A stretch of 11,892 nt of DNA from Ilumatobacteraceae bacterium. Its GTDB lineage: Bacteria > Actinomycetota > Acidimicrobiia > Acidimicrobiales > Ilumatobacteraceae. The notes below the pieces were generated by a model. It ran no database searches, was not told where the DNA came from, and saw only the letters and a program-made list of their open reading frames with translations. Numbering within the stretch: the first letter of the stretch is position 1; each line of letters begins with the position of its first letter. The DNA is taken from positions 1-11,892 of the forward strand of contig JALRDI010000026.1 of the NCBI GenBank assembly GCA_023257035.1, read 5' to 3'. Positions 1 through 7,100 of the stretch are shown here, in pieces. The position numbers were made by a program, and so were the translations under genes.

Positions 1-828
1 TGGATCAACTCGTGGTACCCAGGTCACAATTCATGGCTGGCAAACGAACTTCCAGACGGCTCACTCGTGGGTGACCACGTGAGCGCAGTTGGCGAAATGA
101 TGATGGCTGGTGGCCTCCAGGGTTACCTCATTACTAAGTCATTTGCTGAGGAGTACGGAATCACCTCACTTGATGATTTCAACTCAAACGCTGATGCAAT
201 CGCCGCATACGACGCTGGCGACCCAGACCCAGGTAACGGCGTCGCCGACATCTACGGCTGCTCAGAAAGCTGGACCTGCGACGACATCATCCAGAACCAG
301 ATTGCATTCTCTGGCTGGGAGAACATCAAGCAGACCATCGCCGGTTATGACGCAATGTTCGCTGAAGCAGTCACCAAGGCTGATGCTGGCGAGCCTGCAA
401 TCGTGTACACCTGGACACCAAGCGCATACATCACGCAGCTCCGTCCCGGTGACAACGTGGTTTGGCTCGAAGTCGCAGACGTCATCGACGACTCAAACCC
501 AACTGGTGCTGAAGGTGGCGAAGCCCACGACCAGCGTCCTGGTACCGCCTCAATCGGTGCGGACCAGTGCCCAGGCTCAGAAGATGGCGTGTGCCAACTC
601 GGATGGGTTGCTGCTGACATTCAGGTCTCAGCGAACAACGAGTGGCTTGAAGCCAACCCTGCAGCCGCCAAGCTTCTGGAGCTGTTCCAGATGAGCGTTC
701 TTGACGTTTCGTTGATGAACGTTGAAATGGGTGAAGGCACCGCAGTTCTTGATCTCGCTCAGCAGTGGATTGAGGACAACCGGGCAGAAGTTGACGAGTG
801 GCTCACCGCCGCTCGCGCAGCCGCCTGA
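1..828 (+). CDS. proX: Glycine betaine/proline ABC transporter substrate-binding protein, ProX-type (5' end missing)
   Basis: The frame is open from base 1 and ends at TGA 826-828, leaving 275 residues; signal peptide and N-terminal lobe lie outside the window. Family knowledge: ProX/OpuAC proteins bind glycine betaine or proline betaine outside the membrane and deliver it to the ProWV-type importer for osmoprotection. Visible evidence: SWYPG at residues 4-8, the ProX-specific Asp-rich loop followed by CSESWTC (87-93, Cys pair around Trp91), VYTWTP near 136-141, VVWLEV, and NPAAAKLLELFQMS; order and spacing match E. coli ProX. The Trp residues in these motifs correspond to the aromatic ligand box. 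An insertion near residues 180-200 carries a second Cys pair (190 and 198) that I do not recall in E. coli ProX. The protein is rich in Asp/Glu. proV and proW probably lie upstream. A GTG at 67 is internal, not the start. Confidence 0.9.
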   Translation, partial: WINSWYPGHNSWLANELPDGSLVGDHVSAVGEMMMAGGLQGYLITKSFAEEYGITSLDDFNSNADAIAAYDAGDPDPGNGVADIYGCSESWTCDDIIQNQIAFSGWENIKQTIAGYDAMFAEAVTKADAGEPAIVYTWTPSAYITQLRPGDNVVWLEVADVIDDSNPTGAEGGEAHDQRPGTASIGADQCPGSEDGVCQLGWVAADIQVSANNEWLEANPAAAKLLELFQMSVLDVSLMNVEMGEGTAVLDLAQQWIEDNRAEVDEWLTAARAAA

Positions 829-1491
829 TTAGTTAACGATCACAAGTGGTTCGGCCGACCCTTCGGGGTCGGCCGAACTCGCGTTCGGCATCGGTGCGGG
901 AGTAATTGCGCCAGTCTCCATTGCGACACGTCCATCAAGGTCACGCAATGAATTATCTAGTACCTCCAGCGCAATCCGTTTTGAGCCCCCATTCGCCACA
1001 TCGAGTACAAGTCCAGTGACGAGAGCAGTAATGCGTGAGGTCTCAGAGGTTGCAGCTGAGCGACTCAGTCCTGTGTCGATGAGTCGTGACCGCATCCCTA
1101 CTTCCCAAGAGAATCGTGAGGAGCCAGGGGTGAGTTGCAGGACCTGTGCCGGAAGGCTCATCGCTTCGATACCAATCCGGGCCAGGGCAAGTCTCTCTGG
1201 TGACGAGGTGATCCATTTCCACCAGGCTCGTATGAGCTCTCCTTGTGTCATCCCGGGATTGCGACGAAGGTGGCGTTCCTGTTCAACGAGTTGAAGGGCA
1301 ACTGCTCTGTTGAGAGCTGCCCGTATGAGATCTGTTCGTGTCCCGAAGTGATGCGCAAGGACGTTTGGGTGCATTCCGAGATCCTTAGCGATTCCTCGAA
1401 GAGAGGTCACACGAACGCCATGTTCACCCAGGTGGCGAACCACTGTGTCGAGAAGAGCCAATCGGCGGCCGACATTTGTTGGTCTGGACAC
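829..1491 (-). CDS. TetR family transcriptional regulator
   Basis: A 220-residue protein of normal TetR length. The N-terminal helix-turn-helix spans about residues 26-60 (VTSLRGIAKDLGMHPNVLAHHFGTRTDLI read in pieces: a helix, a recognition segment ending in HHFGTR, then the DLIRAAL helix), the TetR_N signature with Tyr of the usual YxHF replaced by His. The C-terminal ligand domain is not recognisable to a subfamily. The start is GTG at 1491, with a TACGAT -10 element ending 6 nt upstream and no Shine-Dalgarno, so the mRNA is probably leaderless. The stop codon (829-831) directly abuts the proX stop. The gene is divergent from folD with 54 bp between starts, so it may regulate itself and possibly folD; the effector is unknown. 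The last codons contain a strong hairpin (849-878). Confidence 0.85.
   Translation of the reverse strand: MSRPTNVGRRLALLDTVVRHLGEHGVRVTSLRGIAKDLGMHPNVLAHHFGTRTDLIRAALNRAVALQLVEQERHLRRNPGMTQGELIRAWWKWITSSPERLALARIGIEAMSLPAQVLQLTPGSSRFSWEVGMRSRLIDTGLSRSAATSETSRITALVTGLVLDVANGGSKRIALEVLDNSLRDLDGRVAMETGAITPAPMPNASSADPEGSAEPLVIVN
849..878. terminator. Perfect 13-bp hairpin with TTCG loop between proX and tetR
   Basis: Arms 849-861 and 866-878 are exact reverse complements around a TTCG tetraloop at 862-865, a very stable GC-rich stem-loop. It starts 20 nt after the proX stop codon, a good position for stopping proX transcription. No T-run follows on either strand, so it would be a tract-less actinobacterial-type terminator or an mRNA 3'-end stabiliser. 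On the minus strand it lies inside the last codons of tetR, before that stop codon. Confidence 0.6.
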
Positions 1492-1497
1492 ATGCGC

Positions 1498-1503
1498 ATC
1501 GTA
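1498..1503 (-). promoter_or_regulatory. -10 element of tetR (leaderless)
   Basis: On the minus strand this reads TACGAT, matching the actinobacterial TANNNT -10 consensus. It ends 6 nt before the GTG start at 1491, so transcription should begin at or next to the start codon. No convincing -35 was seen. Confidence 0.5.
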
Positions 1504-1515
1504 GACCGATGAGGC

Positions 1516-1545
1516 TTACGCAAAGCCGTTCGTAGACTTGCGAAT
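1516..1545. promoter_or_regulatory. Possible operator in the tetR-folD divergent promoter
   Basis: An imperfect inverted repeat: left arm TTACGCAA (1516-1523) and right arm TTGCGAAT (1538-1545) share a perfect 5-bp CGCAA/TTGCG core and match at 6 of 8 positions, separated by 14 bp. The right arm overlaps the predicted folD start of transcription, so a bound TetR dimer could block folD. The match is weak and could arise by chance. Confidence 0.25.
1533..1538 (+). promoter_or_regulatory. -10 element of folD (leaderless)
   Basis: TAGACT matches TANNNT and ends 7 nt before the GTG at 1546. No Shine-Dalgarno is present, which supports a leaderless transcript and this choice of start. Confidence 0.5.
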
Positions 1546-2445
1546 GTGAACGAAGTAGCGGAACCTGTGTACACCGAGGGCGGAGCTGTGCTTCTCGATG
1601 GCAATCAACTCCGTGACGACACCGTGATGCAGCTTCGTGCACGAATCGAACGTGCTGGTTCTCCATCGGTTTGCCTCGCCACAGTGCTCGTTGGTGACGA
1701 TGCTCCAAGCCGTGTGTACGTGAATATGAAACACCGGAAAGCCACAGAGGCAGGCATCGAATCGCGCGGCGTTGAGCTGCCCGCTTCTGCCACTCAGCAA
1801 GAGGTCGAGGAGGCCGTCGCTCAACTGGTGGCTGATCCCGATGTGCATGGGATTCTCGTGCAACTGCCGCTACCCGATCACCTCGACCCAGAGCCCGTGC
1901 TTGCGTTGCTTTCACCGGAGAAAGATGTTGATGGGCTCACCGACCGTTCTCTTGGTCGATTGGTCCGTGGACTACCCGGTCACGCACCATGCACCCCTCT
2001 CGGAGTGATGCGGCTCATTGAGGCCTATGGCATCGGAACAGTGGGCAAGCGAGCGGTTGTCATTGGCAGGTCCACACTTGTTGGTCTGCCGCAGATGTTG
2101 CTGCTTGGGCGGAAAGGGTGCGACGCAACAGTGACGTTGGCGCACTCTCGAACCTCAGATCTCGTCGAGGTATGCCGATCGGCTGACATCATCGTTGCTG
2201 CTGTCGGTCAAGCCGGAATGATTACCGGTGAGCACGTCCGACCCGGCGCGACAGTGATCGATGTCGGCGTTTCACGCTCGGAAACGGGGATCGTTGGCGA
2301 CGTAGTGTTCGATGAAGTGCAGGCCATTGCCGGTGCCATCACCCCGATGCCGGGGGGAACGGGCCCGATGACGATTGCATGTTTGCTCGAGAACACCGTC
2401 TCGGCTGCAGCGATGCTTGGCGTGACGTCATTATCTGGCGTCTGA
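1546..2445 (+). CDS. folD: Bifunctional methylenetetrahydrofolate dehydrogenase / methenyltetrahydrofolate cyclohydrolase
   Basis: A 299-residue protein, close to the usual FolD length of about 285-300. FolD is cytosolic and interconverts 5,10-methylene-, 5,10-methenyl- and 10-formyl-tetrahydrofolate with NADP, supplying one-carbon units for purines, fMet-tRNA and methionine. Seen in the sequence: the catalytic YxxxK motif (Tyr58-Lys62), VQLPLP with Gln106, KDVDGL (126-131) with the catalytic Asp, the PCTP turn (148-151), the NADP-binding GRSTLVG (174-180), VIDVGVSR, and the C-terminal PGGTGPMT (269-276). All catalytic residues of the family are present. The start is GTG, fixed by the TAGACT element 7 nt upstream; GTG 1567 is a possible alternative. 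The 3' end overlaps the convergent MFS gene by 15 bp. It is not in an operon here. Confidence 0.96.
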   Translation: MNEVAEPVYTEGGAVLLDGNQLRDDTVMQLRARIERAGSPSVCLATVLVGDDAPSRVYVNMKHRKATEAGIESRGVELPASATQQEVEEAVAQLVADPDVHGILVQLPLPDHLDPEPVLALLSPEKDVDGLTDRSLGRLVRGLPGHAPCTPLGVMRLIEAYGIGTVGKRAVVIGRSTLVGLPQMLLLGRKGCDATVTLAHSRTSDLVEVCRSADIIVAAVGQAGMITGEHVRPGATVIDVGVSRSETGIVGDVVFDEVQAIAGAITPMPGGTGPMTIACLLENTVSAAAMLGVTSLSGV

Positions 2446-3765
2446 CGAACGAATCGGCCGCCGGTACCGAAGTCGACGTCCCATTGCGACTGCGGTTGCA
2501 GGAATTTGCAGAACCTGCGTATCTAGTGCCACATCTTTTTCGGGAGTAGCGCGCTCGGCACTCGGATGCTGCATGATTCGGACCAGCAAGAACAGTGAGA
2601 TCAATCCAAGGCCGATAGCGGCGCTTGCGGGGTAGGCATTTACGCCGAACAATCCCATCGAAGCCGCCATGACGAGTGGTCCGATGAAGGCACCCACTCC
2701 GAAGAGAACTACCAGTTGGGCGGCAGCGGCTGTCAACAACTCGGGACGCAGGCGATCATTTGTATAGGCACCAGCGATCGAGTACAGCGGATACATCGTT
2801 CCGCCGAGCAACACCATTGCGATATACGACAGTGGCTGGCCAACCTGCCCGATCAGCAAAAGAACGGTCGCTGCACTCGCTGCGGCGGCGGTGAAGACCC
2901 CGACCCGACGACGGTCGTGGCGATCCGAAAGTGATGAAATCGGGACTTGAAGTAGCAGTGATCCAACTGCAGGCATGGCAGTAAACAGGCCTATCCGTGT
3001 GGTTTCTATTCCTGACCTTGCGGCGAAAATAGGCGCAAAGGCAGTGATTGACCCCATGACGGCTCCTGTAGCGAACGCAGCGATGACACCGGTTGGAGCG
3101 TTTTGAAAGAGCATTTTGAGTGGAAGTCGTTCAGGTGCGGTGACTGCCGGTGGGTTCGCCACAGCTGAGAGTGAGACCGGAAGCACAGCGAGCATGATGG
3201 CAATGCCGGCAATTGTGAATGCTGCAATGGCGAGCGGATCAAGGAGGGTGAAGACCACCTGACCAATTCCGTAGGTGATGATCGTGACCATTGCGTACGA
3301 GGAAAGCACCCGTGCCCGATTCTGGTTGCTGGCGAGTTGGTTGAGCCATGATTCTGCAACGACGAACACACCAGCGATCGCCGCGCCCGACAGCAGTCGC
3401 AGCGCAATCCACATCAAGGGGTGAATCACGAGACCACTCAGCAGAGTTGTCGCGCCAAGCAGCGCGCATAAAGCGCCATAGACGCGGATGTGGCCAACTG
3501 TTCCGACGATATTGAGAACAACTCGAGAACCGATCACAAAACCGGCGTAGTAACTCGCGCCGATGATGCCGATAGCCGCAGTGTTGAACTCCTCAAGTTC
3601 GGCCCGAACGCCGACGAGAGTCGCGTAGAGGCCGACGCCGGCGAGCAGGAATGAGAGTCCGGCAAAGAGACCCCACGTTGCTACCGCAATCGACACCTGA
3701 GGAAGCGGAGCCGGTAGTTCCGAATCGATTGTCGTGTCAGATGAATTTTCGATCGAGCCTGTCAC
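2431..3765 (-). CDS. MFS transporter, YcaD-like
   Basis: With the start at GTG 3765 this is 444 residues with about 12 hydrophobic segments, an inner-membrane secondary transporter of the major facilitator superfamily. Signatures: a conserved FVVAESWLNQ...NRAR block (about 133-152) that closely parallels E. coli YcaD (VVVES...SRNRGR), and a motif-A-like DRHDRRR (281-287) in the middle cytoplasmic loop. Substrate is unknown, as it is for YcaD itself. The open frame extends to 3834, but those extra residues are basic, unlike a transporter N-terminus, and would run into the moxR promoter; the GTG at 3765 has TATCCT 9 nt upstream. The C-terminus is a basic tail after the last helix. It converges on folD (15-bp overlap) and diverges from the moxR operon. 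Confidence 0.85.
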   Translation of the reverse strand: MTGSIENSSDTTIDSELPAPLPQVSIAVATWGLFAGLSFLLAGVGLYATLVGVRAELEEFNTAAIGIIGASYYAGFVIGSRVVLNIVGTVGHIRVYGALCALLGATTLLSGLVIHPLMWIALRLLSGAAIAGVFVVAESWLNQLASNQNRARVLSSYAMVTIITYGIGQVVFTLLDPLAIAAFTIAGIAIMLAVLPVSLSAVANPPAVTAPERLPLKMLFQNAPTGVIAAFATGAVMGSITAFAPIFAARSGIETTRIGLFTAMPAVGSLLLQVPISSLSDRHDRRRVGVFTAAAASAATVLLLIGQVGQPLSYIAMVLLGGTMYPLYSIAGAYTNDRLRPELLTAAAAQLVVLFGVGAFIGPLVMAASMGLFGVNAYPASAAIGLGLISLFLLVRIMQHPSAERATPEKDVALDTQVLQIPATAVAMGRRLRYRRPIRSSDAR

Positions 3766-3774
3766 TGAGCGGAG

Positions 3775-3780
3775 AGGATA
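3775..3780 (-). promoter_or_regulatory. -10 element of the MFS gene (leaderless)
   Basis: Minus-strand TATCCT matches TANNNT and lies 9 nt before GTG 3765. It supports the shorter start. No Shine-Dalgarno precedes that GTG. Confidence 0.45.
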
Positions 3781-3836
3781 ATGGTGAAATCTCTGTCGGG
3801 TGGCAAGCCAATGATGTTGTTTTGGGCCCCGCAAAG

Positions 3837-3842
3837 TAGCGT
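3837..3842 (+). promoter_or_regulatory. -10 element of the moxR-coxE operon (leaderless)
   Basis: TAGCGT matches TANNNT and ends 8 nt before ATG 3851. It sits in the 85-bp region between the MFS start and moxR. No Shine-Dalgarno is present before the ATG. Confidence 0.45.
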
Positions 3843-3850
3843 CGGGGCAT

Positions 3851-4729
3851 ATGGCTTCTGAACTGGTTCATCGCTTCGAGAGTGTCCAACAGGTCCGAGA
3901 CGGGCTCCGCGACATTGACTATCTCGCGGACGACGGCATTGCCGGCGTCGCCTACCTTGCTGACCGACTTGGAAAGCCGGTTCTTGTGGAAGGACCAGCA
4001 GGTACCGGTAAGACCCAGCTCGCGAAGTCGATTGCAGAACTCACGGGTGCTCGCCTGATTCGCTTGCAGTGTTATGAAGGCATGGACGAGTCAAAGGCAT
4101 TGTTCGAATGGAACTACAAGAAGCAGTTGCTTCGTATCCAGGCCGACAAAAACTCCGACTCATGGACAGATATTCACGATGACATCTTCTCTGACGAGTT
4201 CTTGCTGACCCGGCCGTTGCTCGAAGCAATCACAGCGGATGACCCAGTCGTACTTCTCATCGACGAGGTCGATCGTGTTGAGGTCGAAACCGAAGCCTTG
4301 TTGCTCGAAATCCTCTCCGAATACCAAGTCTCAATTCCTGAACTCGGCACAATTGAGGCAAAGCAGATCCCGTTGGTGTTCCTCACCTCAAACAACACGC
4401 GTGAGTTGTCCGAAGCGCTGAAACGCCGTTGTTTGTTCCTCCACGTTGACTATCCGTCAATGGAACGTGAGCGCGAGATCGTGCTGGCAAAGGTTCCTGG
4501 AGTCACCGAGAGTTTGGCCGAGCAGATCGCCCGGGTCGTTCGGTCGATTCGTTCACTCGATCTGAAGAAGGCCCCAAGCGTCTCAGAGACCCTCGACTGG
4601 GCTCGCACCTTGCTGCTCCTCAACATCGAGACCATTGACGAAACTGTGGCAAAAGAGACCTTGCATATCCTCCTCAAGTACCAGACAGATATCGCAAAGG
4701 CCGCGAAGGACCTTTCGGTCGACGAGTGA
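3851..4729 (+). CDS. MoxR-family AAA+ ATPase (CoxD-like)
   Basis: A 292-residue single-domain AAA+ ATPase. Walker A is GPAGTGKT (48-55), Walker B VVLLIDE (133-139), sensor 1 is LTSNN (178-182), arginine-finger candidates are Arg192/Arg193, and the sensor-2 helix region is PSVSETLDWAR (242-252). MoxR ATPases act in the cytosol as hexameric chaperones with a VWA partner, activating or metallating enzymes; CoxD/CoxE in CO dehydrogenase maturation is the best-known pair, and mycobacteria carry a similar AAA/VWA pair beside each other. The partner here is the next gene, 10 bp downstream. No dehydrogenase or other client gene is adjacent, so the target cannot be named. The start is an ATG 8 nt after a TANNNT element. 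I am sure of the family, not of the client. Confidence 0.92.
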   Translation: MASELVHRFESVQQVRDGLRDIDYLADDGIAGVAYLADRLGKPVLVEGPAGTGKTQLAKSIAELTGARLIRLQCYEGMDESKALFEWNYKKQLLRIQADKNSDSWTDIHDDIFSDEFLLTRPLLEAITADDPVVLLIDEVDRVEVETEALLLEILSEYQVSIPELGTIEAKQIPLVFLTSNNTRELSEALKRRCLFLHVDYPSMEREREIVLAKVPGVTESLAEQIARVVRSIRSLDLKKAPSVSETLDWARTLLLLNIETIDETVAKETLHILLKYQTDIAKAAKDLSVDE

Positions 4730-4732
4730 GGG
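4728..4732 (+). promoter_or_regulatory. Shine-Dalgarno of the VWA gene
   Basis: GAGGG with a 7-nt spacer to ATG 4740, overlapping the stop codon of the upstream ATPase gene. It decides the start of the second operon gene, which as an internal cistron cannot be leaderless. Confidence 0.5.
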
Positions 4733-4739
4733 TTCGTTT

Positions 4740-6206
4740 ATGAGCGCCACCGAAACCCGGTCGATGCTCGACCTGTTGAATGGCTTTGTCATTCAACTTC
4801 GCGAGGCTGGCCTCCCCGTCAGTTTGACGGAGAATCTGGACGCAATGGATGCGGTCCAGCACATTCCGATCGAAGACCGAGAGGCGTTCAAATATGCGCT
4901 CGGTGCAACGCTCATCAAGAACCAAGCGCATTGGCGTTCGTTCGAAACCGTCTTTGAGGTGTACTTCAGCCTCCGAGGGCCCGAATACAAGTTGGCCAAT
5001 GCTGACGGTGAATCATCTGAACTTGATGATCTCTGGCGGGAGATGCAAGACGCTTCGCAAGAGGGTGACGGGCGTGGCGGAGCTGGATCGCTCGACGCAC
5101 TGACACCTGAAGAAATCGCTCACCTGCTGATGCAGGCATTGATGCAGGGTGACCAAGCATTGATGAAGGCCCTTGCGCGCCAGTCGGTTCAGCGTTTTGC
5201 GGGCATGGAGCCCGGTCGTCCGGTTGGCGGCACCTACTACCTGTACCGCACTCTTCGTAACCTTGACCTCGATGGAATGCTCTCCAAGATGGTTGATGCC
5301 GCCAATCACGGACAAGAAAGTGATGCCGGCCGTCTTGAACAGCGTCTCGAACGCGAAGAGTTTGAGCATCGCATCACCGAATTCAAAGCAGAGGTTGAAG
5401 CCGAGATTCGCCGTCGCCTCGTAGAGGATCGCGGTGTCGAAGCAATGGCGAAGACGCTTCGCAAACCACTTCCTGAAGACGTCGAATTTATGCACGCTTC
5501 GCGTGAAGAGATGGTGAGCCTTCGTAAGGCACTTCAACCACTGACGCGCAAACTCGCAGCCAAGCTCGCTCGTAAGCGTAAGCATGGGCGCAAGGGCCCA
5601 CTTGATTTCAGAAATACGGTGCGCCACTCGCTGAGCTATGGCGGTGTTCCGGCGGAACCAAAGTTCAAGTACCCACGGCCAGCAAAGCCAGAACTCATGG
5701 TTGTTGCTGACATTTCTGGTTCGGTCGCGGCATTCGCAAGGTTCACGCTGATGCTCGTGTACGCGATTTCGAACCAGTTCTCGAAAGTTCGATCATTCGT
5801 CTTTATCGACGGAATCGACGAGGTCACCGACTACTTCAAAGCAACTGAGGACATCACCGAGGCAATCCATCGGGTGAATACCGAAGCAGATGTGGTGTGG
5901 GTTGATGGGCACTCTGACTACGGCCATGCGTTTGAAGTGTTTTGGGAGCGTTACGGCAAAGACATCAGTCCGAAAACAACTGTGCTTTTGCTCGGCGACG
6001 CCCGAAACAACTACCACGCGAGCCAATCATGGGTGATTAAAGAAATGCGCATGAAAGCTCGTCACGTGTACTGGCTGAACCCAGAGCCAAAGTCGTACTG
6101 GAACACCGGTGACTCAATTGTTGGTGAATATGGCAACTTCACCGATGGTGTGTACGAGTGTCGCAATCTTCGCCAACTCGAGGGATTTGTCGAAAAACTC
6201 GCGTAA
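4740..6206 (+). CDS. CoxE-like VWA-domain protein
   Basis: A 488-residue protein. The N-terminal half is helical and charged, with a Glu/Arg-rich segment near 200-240. A basic block RKRKHGRKG followed by DFRNTVRHS (about 278-297) is typical of CoxE-family proteins and precedes the VWA domain. The metal-ion-dependent adhesion site is complete in outline: DISGS at 324-328 (DxSxS) and a late Asp420 in LLLGDARNN. The family works with MoxR ATPases, the VWA domain recruiting the client. ATG 4740 was chosen because GAGGG at 4728-4732 lies 7 nt upstream and straddles the moxR stop; the open frame extends to 4635 but that part overlaps moxR and has no family similarity. It is co-transcribed with moxR. 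The convergent thioesterase stop is 8 bp away. Confidence 0.9.
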   Translation: MSATETRSMLDLLNGFVIQLREAGLPVSLTENLDAMDAVQHIPIEDREAFKYALGATLIKNQAHWRSFETVFEVYFSLRGPEYKLANADGESSELDDLWREMQDASQEGDGRGGAGSLDALTPEEIAHLLMQALMQGDQALMKALARQSVQRFAGMEPGRPVGGTYYLYRTLRNLDLDGMLSKMVDAANHGQESDAGRLEQRLEREEFEHRITEFKAEVEAEIRRRLVEDRGVEAMAKTLRKPLPEDVEFMHASREEMVSLRKALQPLTRKLAAKLARKRKHGRKGPLDFRNTVRHSLSYGGVPAEPKFKYPRPAKPELMVVADISGSVAAFARFTLMLVYAISNQFSKVRSFVFIDGIDEVTDYFKATEDITEAIHRVNTEADVVWVDGHSDYGHAFEVFWERYGKDISPKTTVLLLGDARNNYHASQSWVIKEMRMKARHVYWLNPEPKSYWNTGDSIVGEYGNFTDGVYECRNLRQLEGFVEKLA

Positions 6207-6210
6207 TCAC

Positions 6211-6228
6211 ATCTCACGTGGGTGAGAT
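6211..6228. terminator. Short hairpin between the convergent VWA and thioesterase genes
   Basis: ATCTCAC (6211-6217) and GTGAGAT (6222-6228) form a perfect 7-bp stem with a GTGG loop. It begins 5 nt after the VWA stop and covers the thioesterase stop codon. No T-run follows on either strand, so terminator function is only suggested by position. Confidence 0.35.
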
Positions 6229-7023
6229 CACAAGCGATTGAACCGCTCTGCCGACAGGCCCGTCTTCGTCAAATAGCAGGGCGTCAGACATTCCGATCCC
6301 ATCTGCATTCCAGTGAGAGACCGCCTCTGACCTGAACCACTCACCGCGAGGCTCGCGATGGAGGTGGATGCTGAGATCGGTATTGAGAAAGCCAAATTCA
6401 TGTGGTTCTCCATTTCGTGAAATGGCGTTACCGCAGTCCGCGAGCGGGCAGATCCGCTGAAAACCAGATGACGAAGCGTTCGTGAAGATCGGTACTGTCC
6501 TCAGCCAGATCGATGTTGGGCCAACTGTGTTGTTCTCGCCTGCCGGGTAGCGAGTTTCAACACCATCGATGAATCCGAGTGACCCGTGACGGGCTGTCTC
6601 AAAGACAAATGGCCCCGGCATCGACTCGTTCAGAGAGACCGTCGACGTCGACGTCGTAGGAATTGTTGGTTCTGGCCGACGTGAGGCGAGATGAGCGCTG
6701 TGGCCCACGGCAATGAGAACCCCATTGAGGTCTCGTAGCTCGATGACACAAGTTGCAACGGTGCGGCCCGGTTTGGTGACTTCGGCGGTCACCGTGAACC
6801 CGGCCATCGGTATTGGTCTCAAGATTTCGGTTGTGAGCCGAACGAGTTGAAGATCGGGGAGCGCCTGCTCTGCCGCCCGCGCAAGGGCTCCGGTGGGGGG
6901 ACCTGCGTGACAGGAATCTGGATCCCATGGCCCGCGACAAAATGCGGTTGGCCGAAGAATTTCTGAGCCGTCCACTTGAGTCTCGATCTCGATGAAGCCA
7001 GTCGGTAAGACAGTCGATGACAT
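6214..7023 (-). CDS. Acyl-CoA thioesterase-like protein (double hotdog, 4HBT_3 type)
   Basis: A 269-residue protein from ATG 7023. The N-terminal hotdog holds the family signature RGPWDPDSCHAGPPTGALARA (split at residues 30-49), where most homologues have HGGPPAAL, and a PIPMAGFTV strand segment. The C-terminal hotdog has PLADCGNAI, FGFLNTDLSIHLHREPRGEW, GIGMSDALLFDEDGPVGRAVQSL, all typical. Members are thought to hydrolyse acyl-CoA in the cytosol; the substrate cannot be told from sequence. The frame is open to a TTG at 7071, but the added residues are not family-like and would leave only 29 bp to the divergent GMC gene. Only a weak -10 (CATGAT, 6 nt upstream) precedes ATG 7023, so the start is less certain than its neighbours'. 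It converges on the VWA gene. Confidence 0.82.
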   Translation of the reverse strand: MSSTVLPTGFIEIETQVDGSEILRPTAFCRGPWDPDSCHAGPPTGALARAAEQALPDLQLVRLTTEILRPIPMAGFTVTAEVTKPGRTVATCVIELRDLNGVLIAVGHSAHLASRRPEPTIPTTSTSTVSLNESMPGPFVFETARHGSLGFIDGVETRYPAGENNTVGPTSIWLRTVPIFTNASSSGFQRICPLADCGNAISRNGEPHEFGFLNTDLSIHLHREPRGEWFRSEAVSHWNADGIGMSDALLFDEDGPVGRAVQSLVISPT

Positions 7024-7100
7024 ATGTAGATCATGGCGGAGAAGTGTCTTGAGCGAAGGGTCGGTGCCCAATAGTTACGCATTAGTGGCAGGATGTCGTT

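Noticed and set aside
1424..1915. 163-codon minus-strand frame across the tetR-folD junction
   Set aside because: Antisense to folD and spans two promoters; Arg/His-rich composition typical of a shadow frame.
3766..3834. N-terminal extension of the MFS protein to 3834
   Set aside because: Basic residues unlike a transporter N-terminus, overlap with the moxR promoter, and a better leaderless start at 3765.
3821..3835. Imperfect palindrome around GGGCCC in the MFS-moxR gap
   Set aside because: Only about 10 of 15 positions are symmetric; not better than chance for a GC-rich region.
4635..4739. N-terminal extension of the VWA protein into moxR
   Set aside because: It overlaps moxR coding sequence out of frame; ATG 4740 has a Shine-Dalgarno at proper distance.
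5013..5627. 204-codon open frame on the minus strand inside the VWA gene
   Set aside because: A shadow of the real gene; no domain, no start signal, and the plus-strand protein is clearly conserved.
6641..6656. Short GTCGAC tandem repeat
   Set aside because: It lies inside the thioesterase gene and simply encodes a Thr/Ser run; only about 2.7 units.
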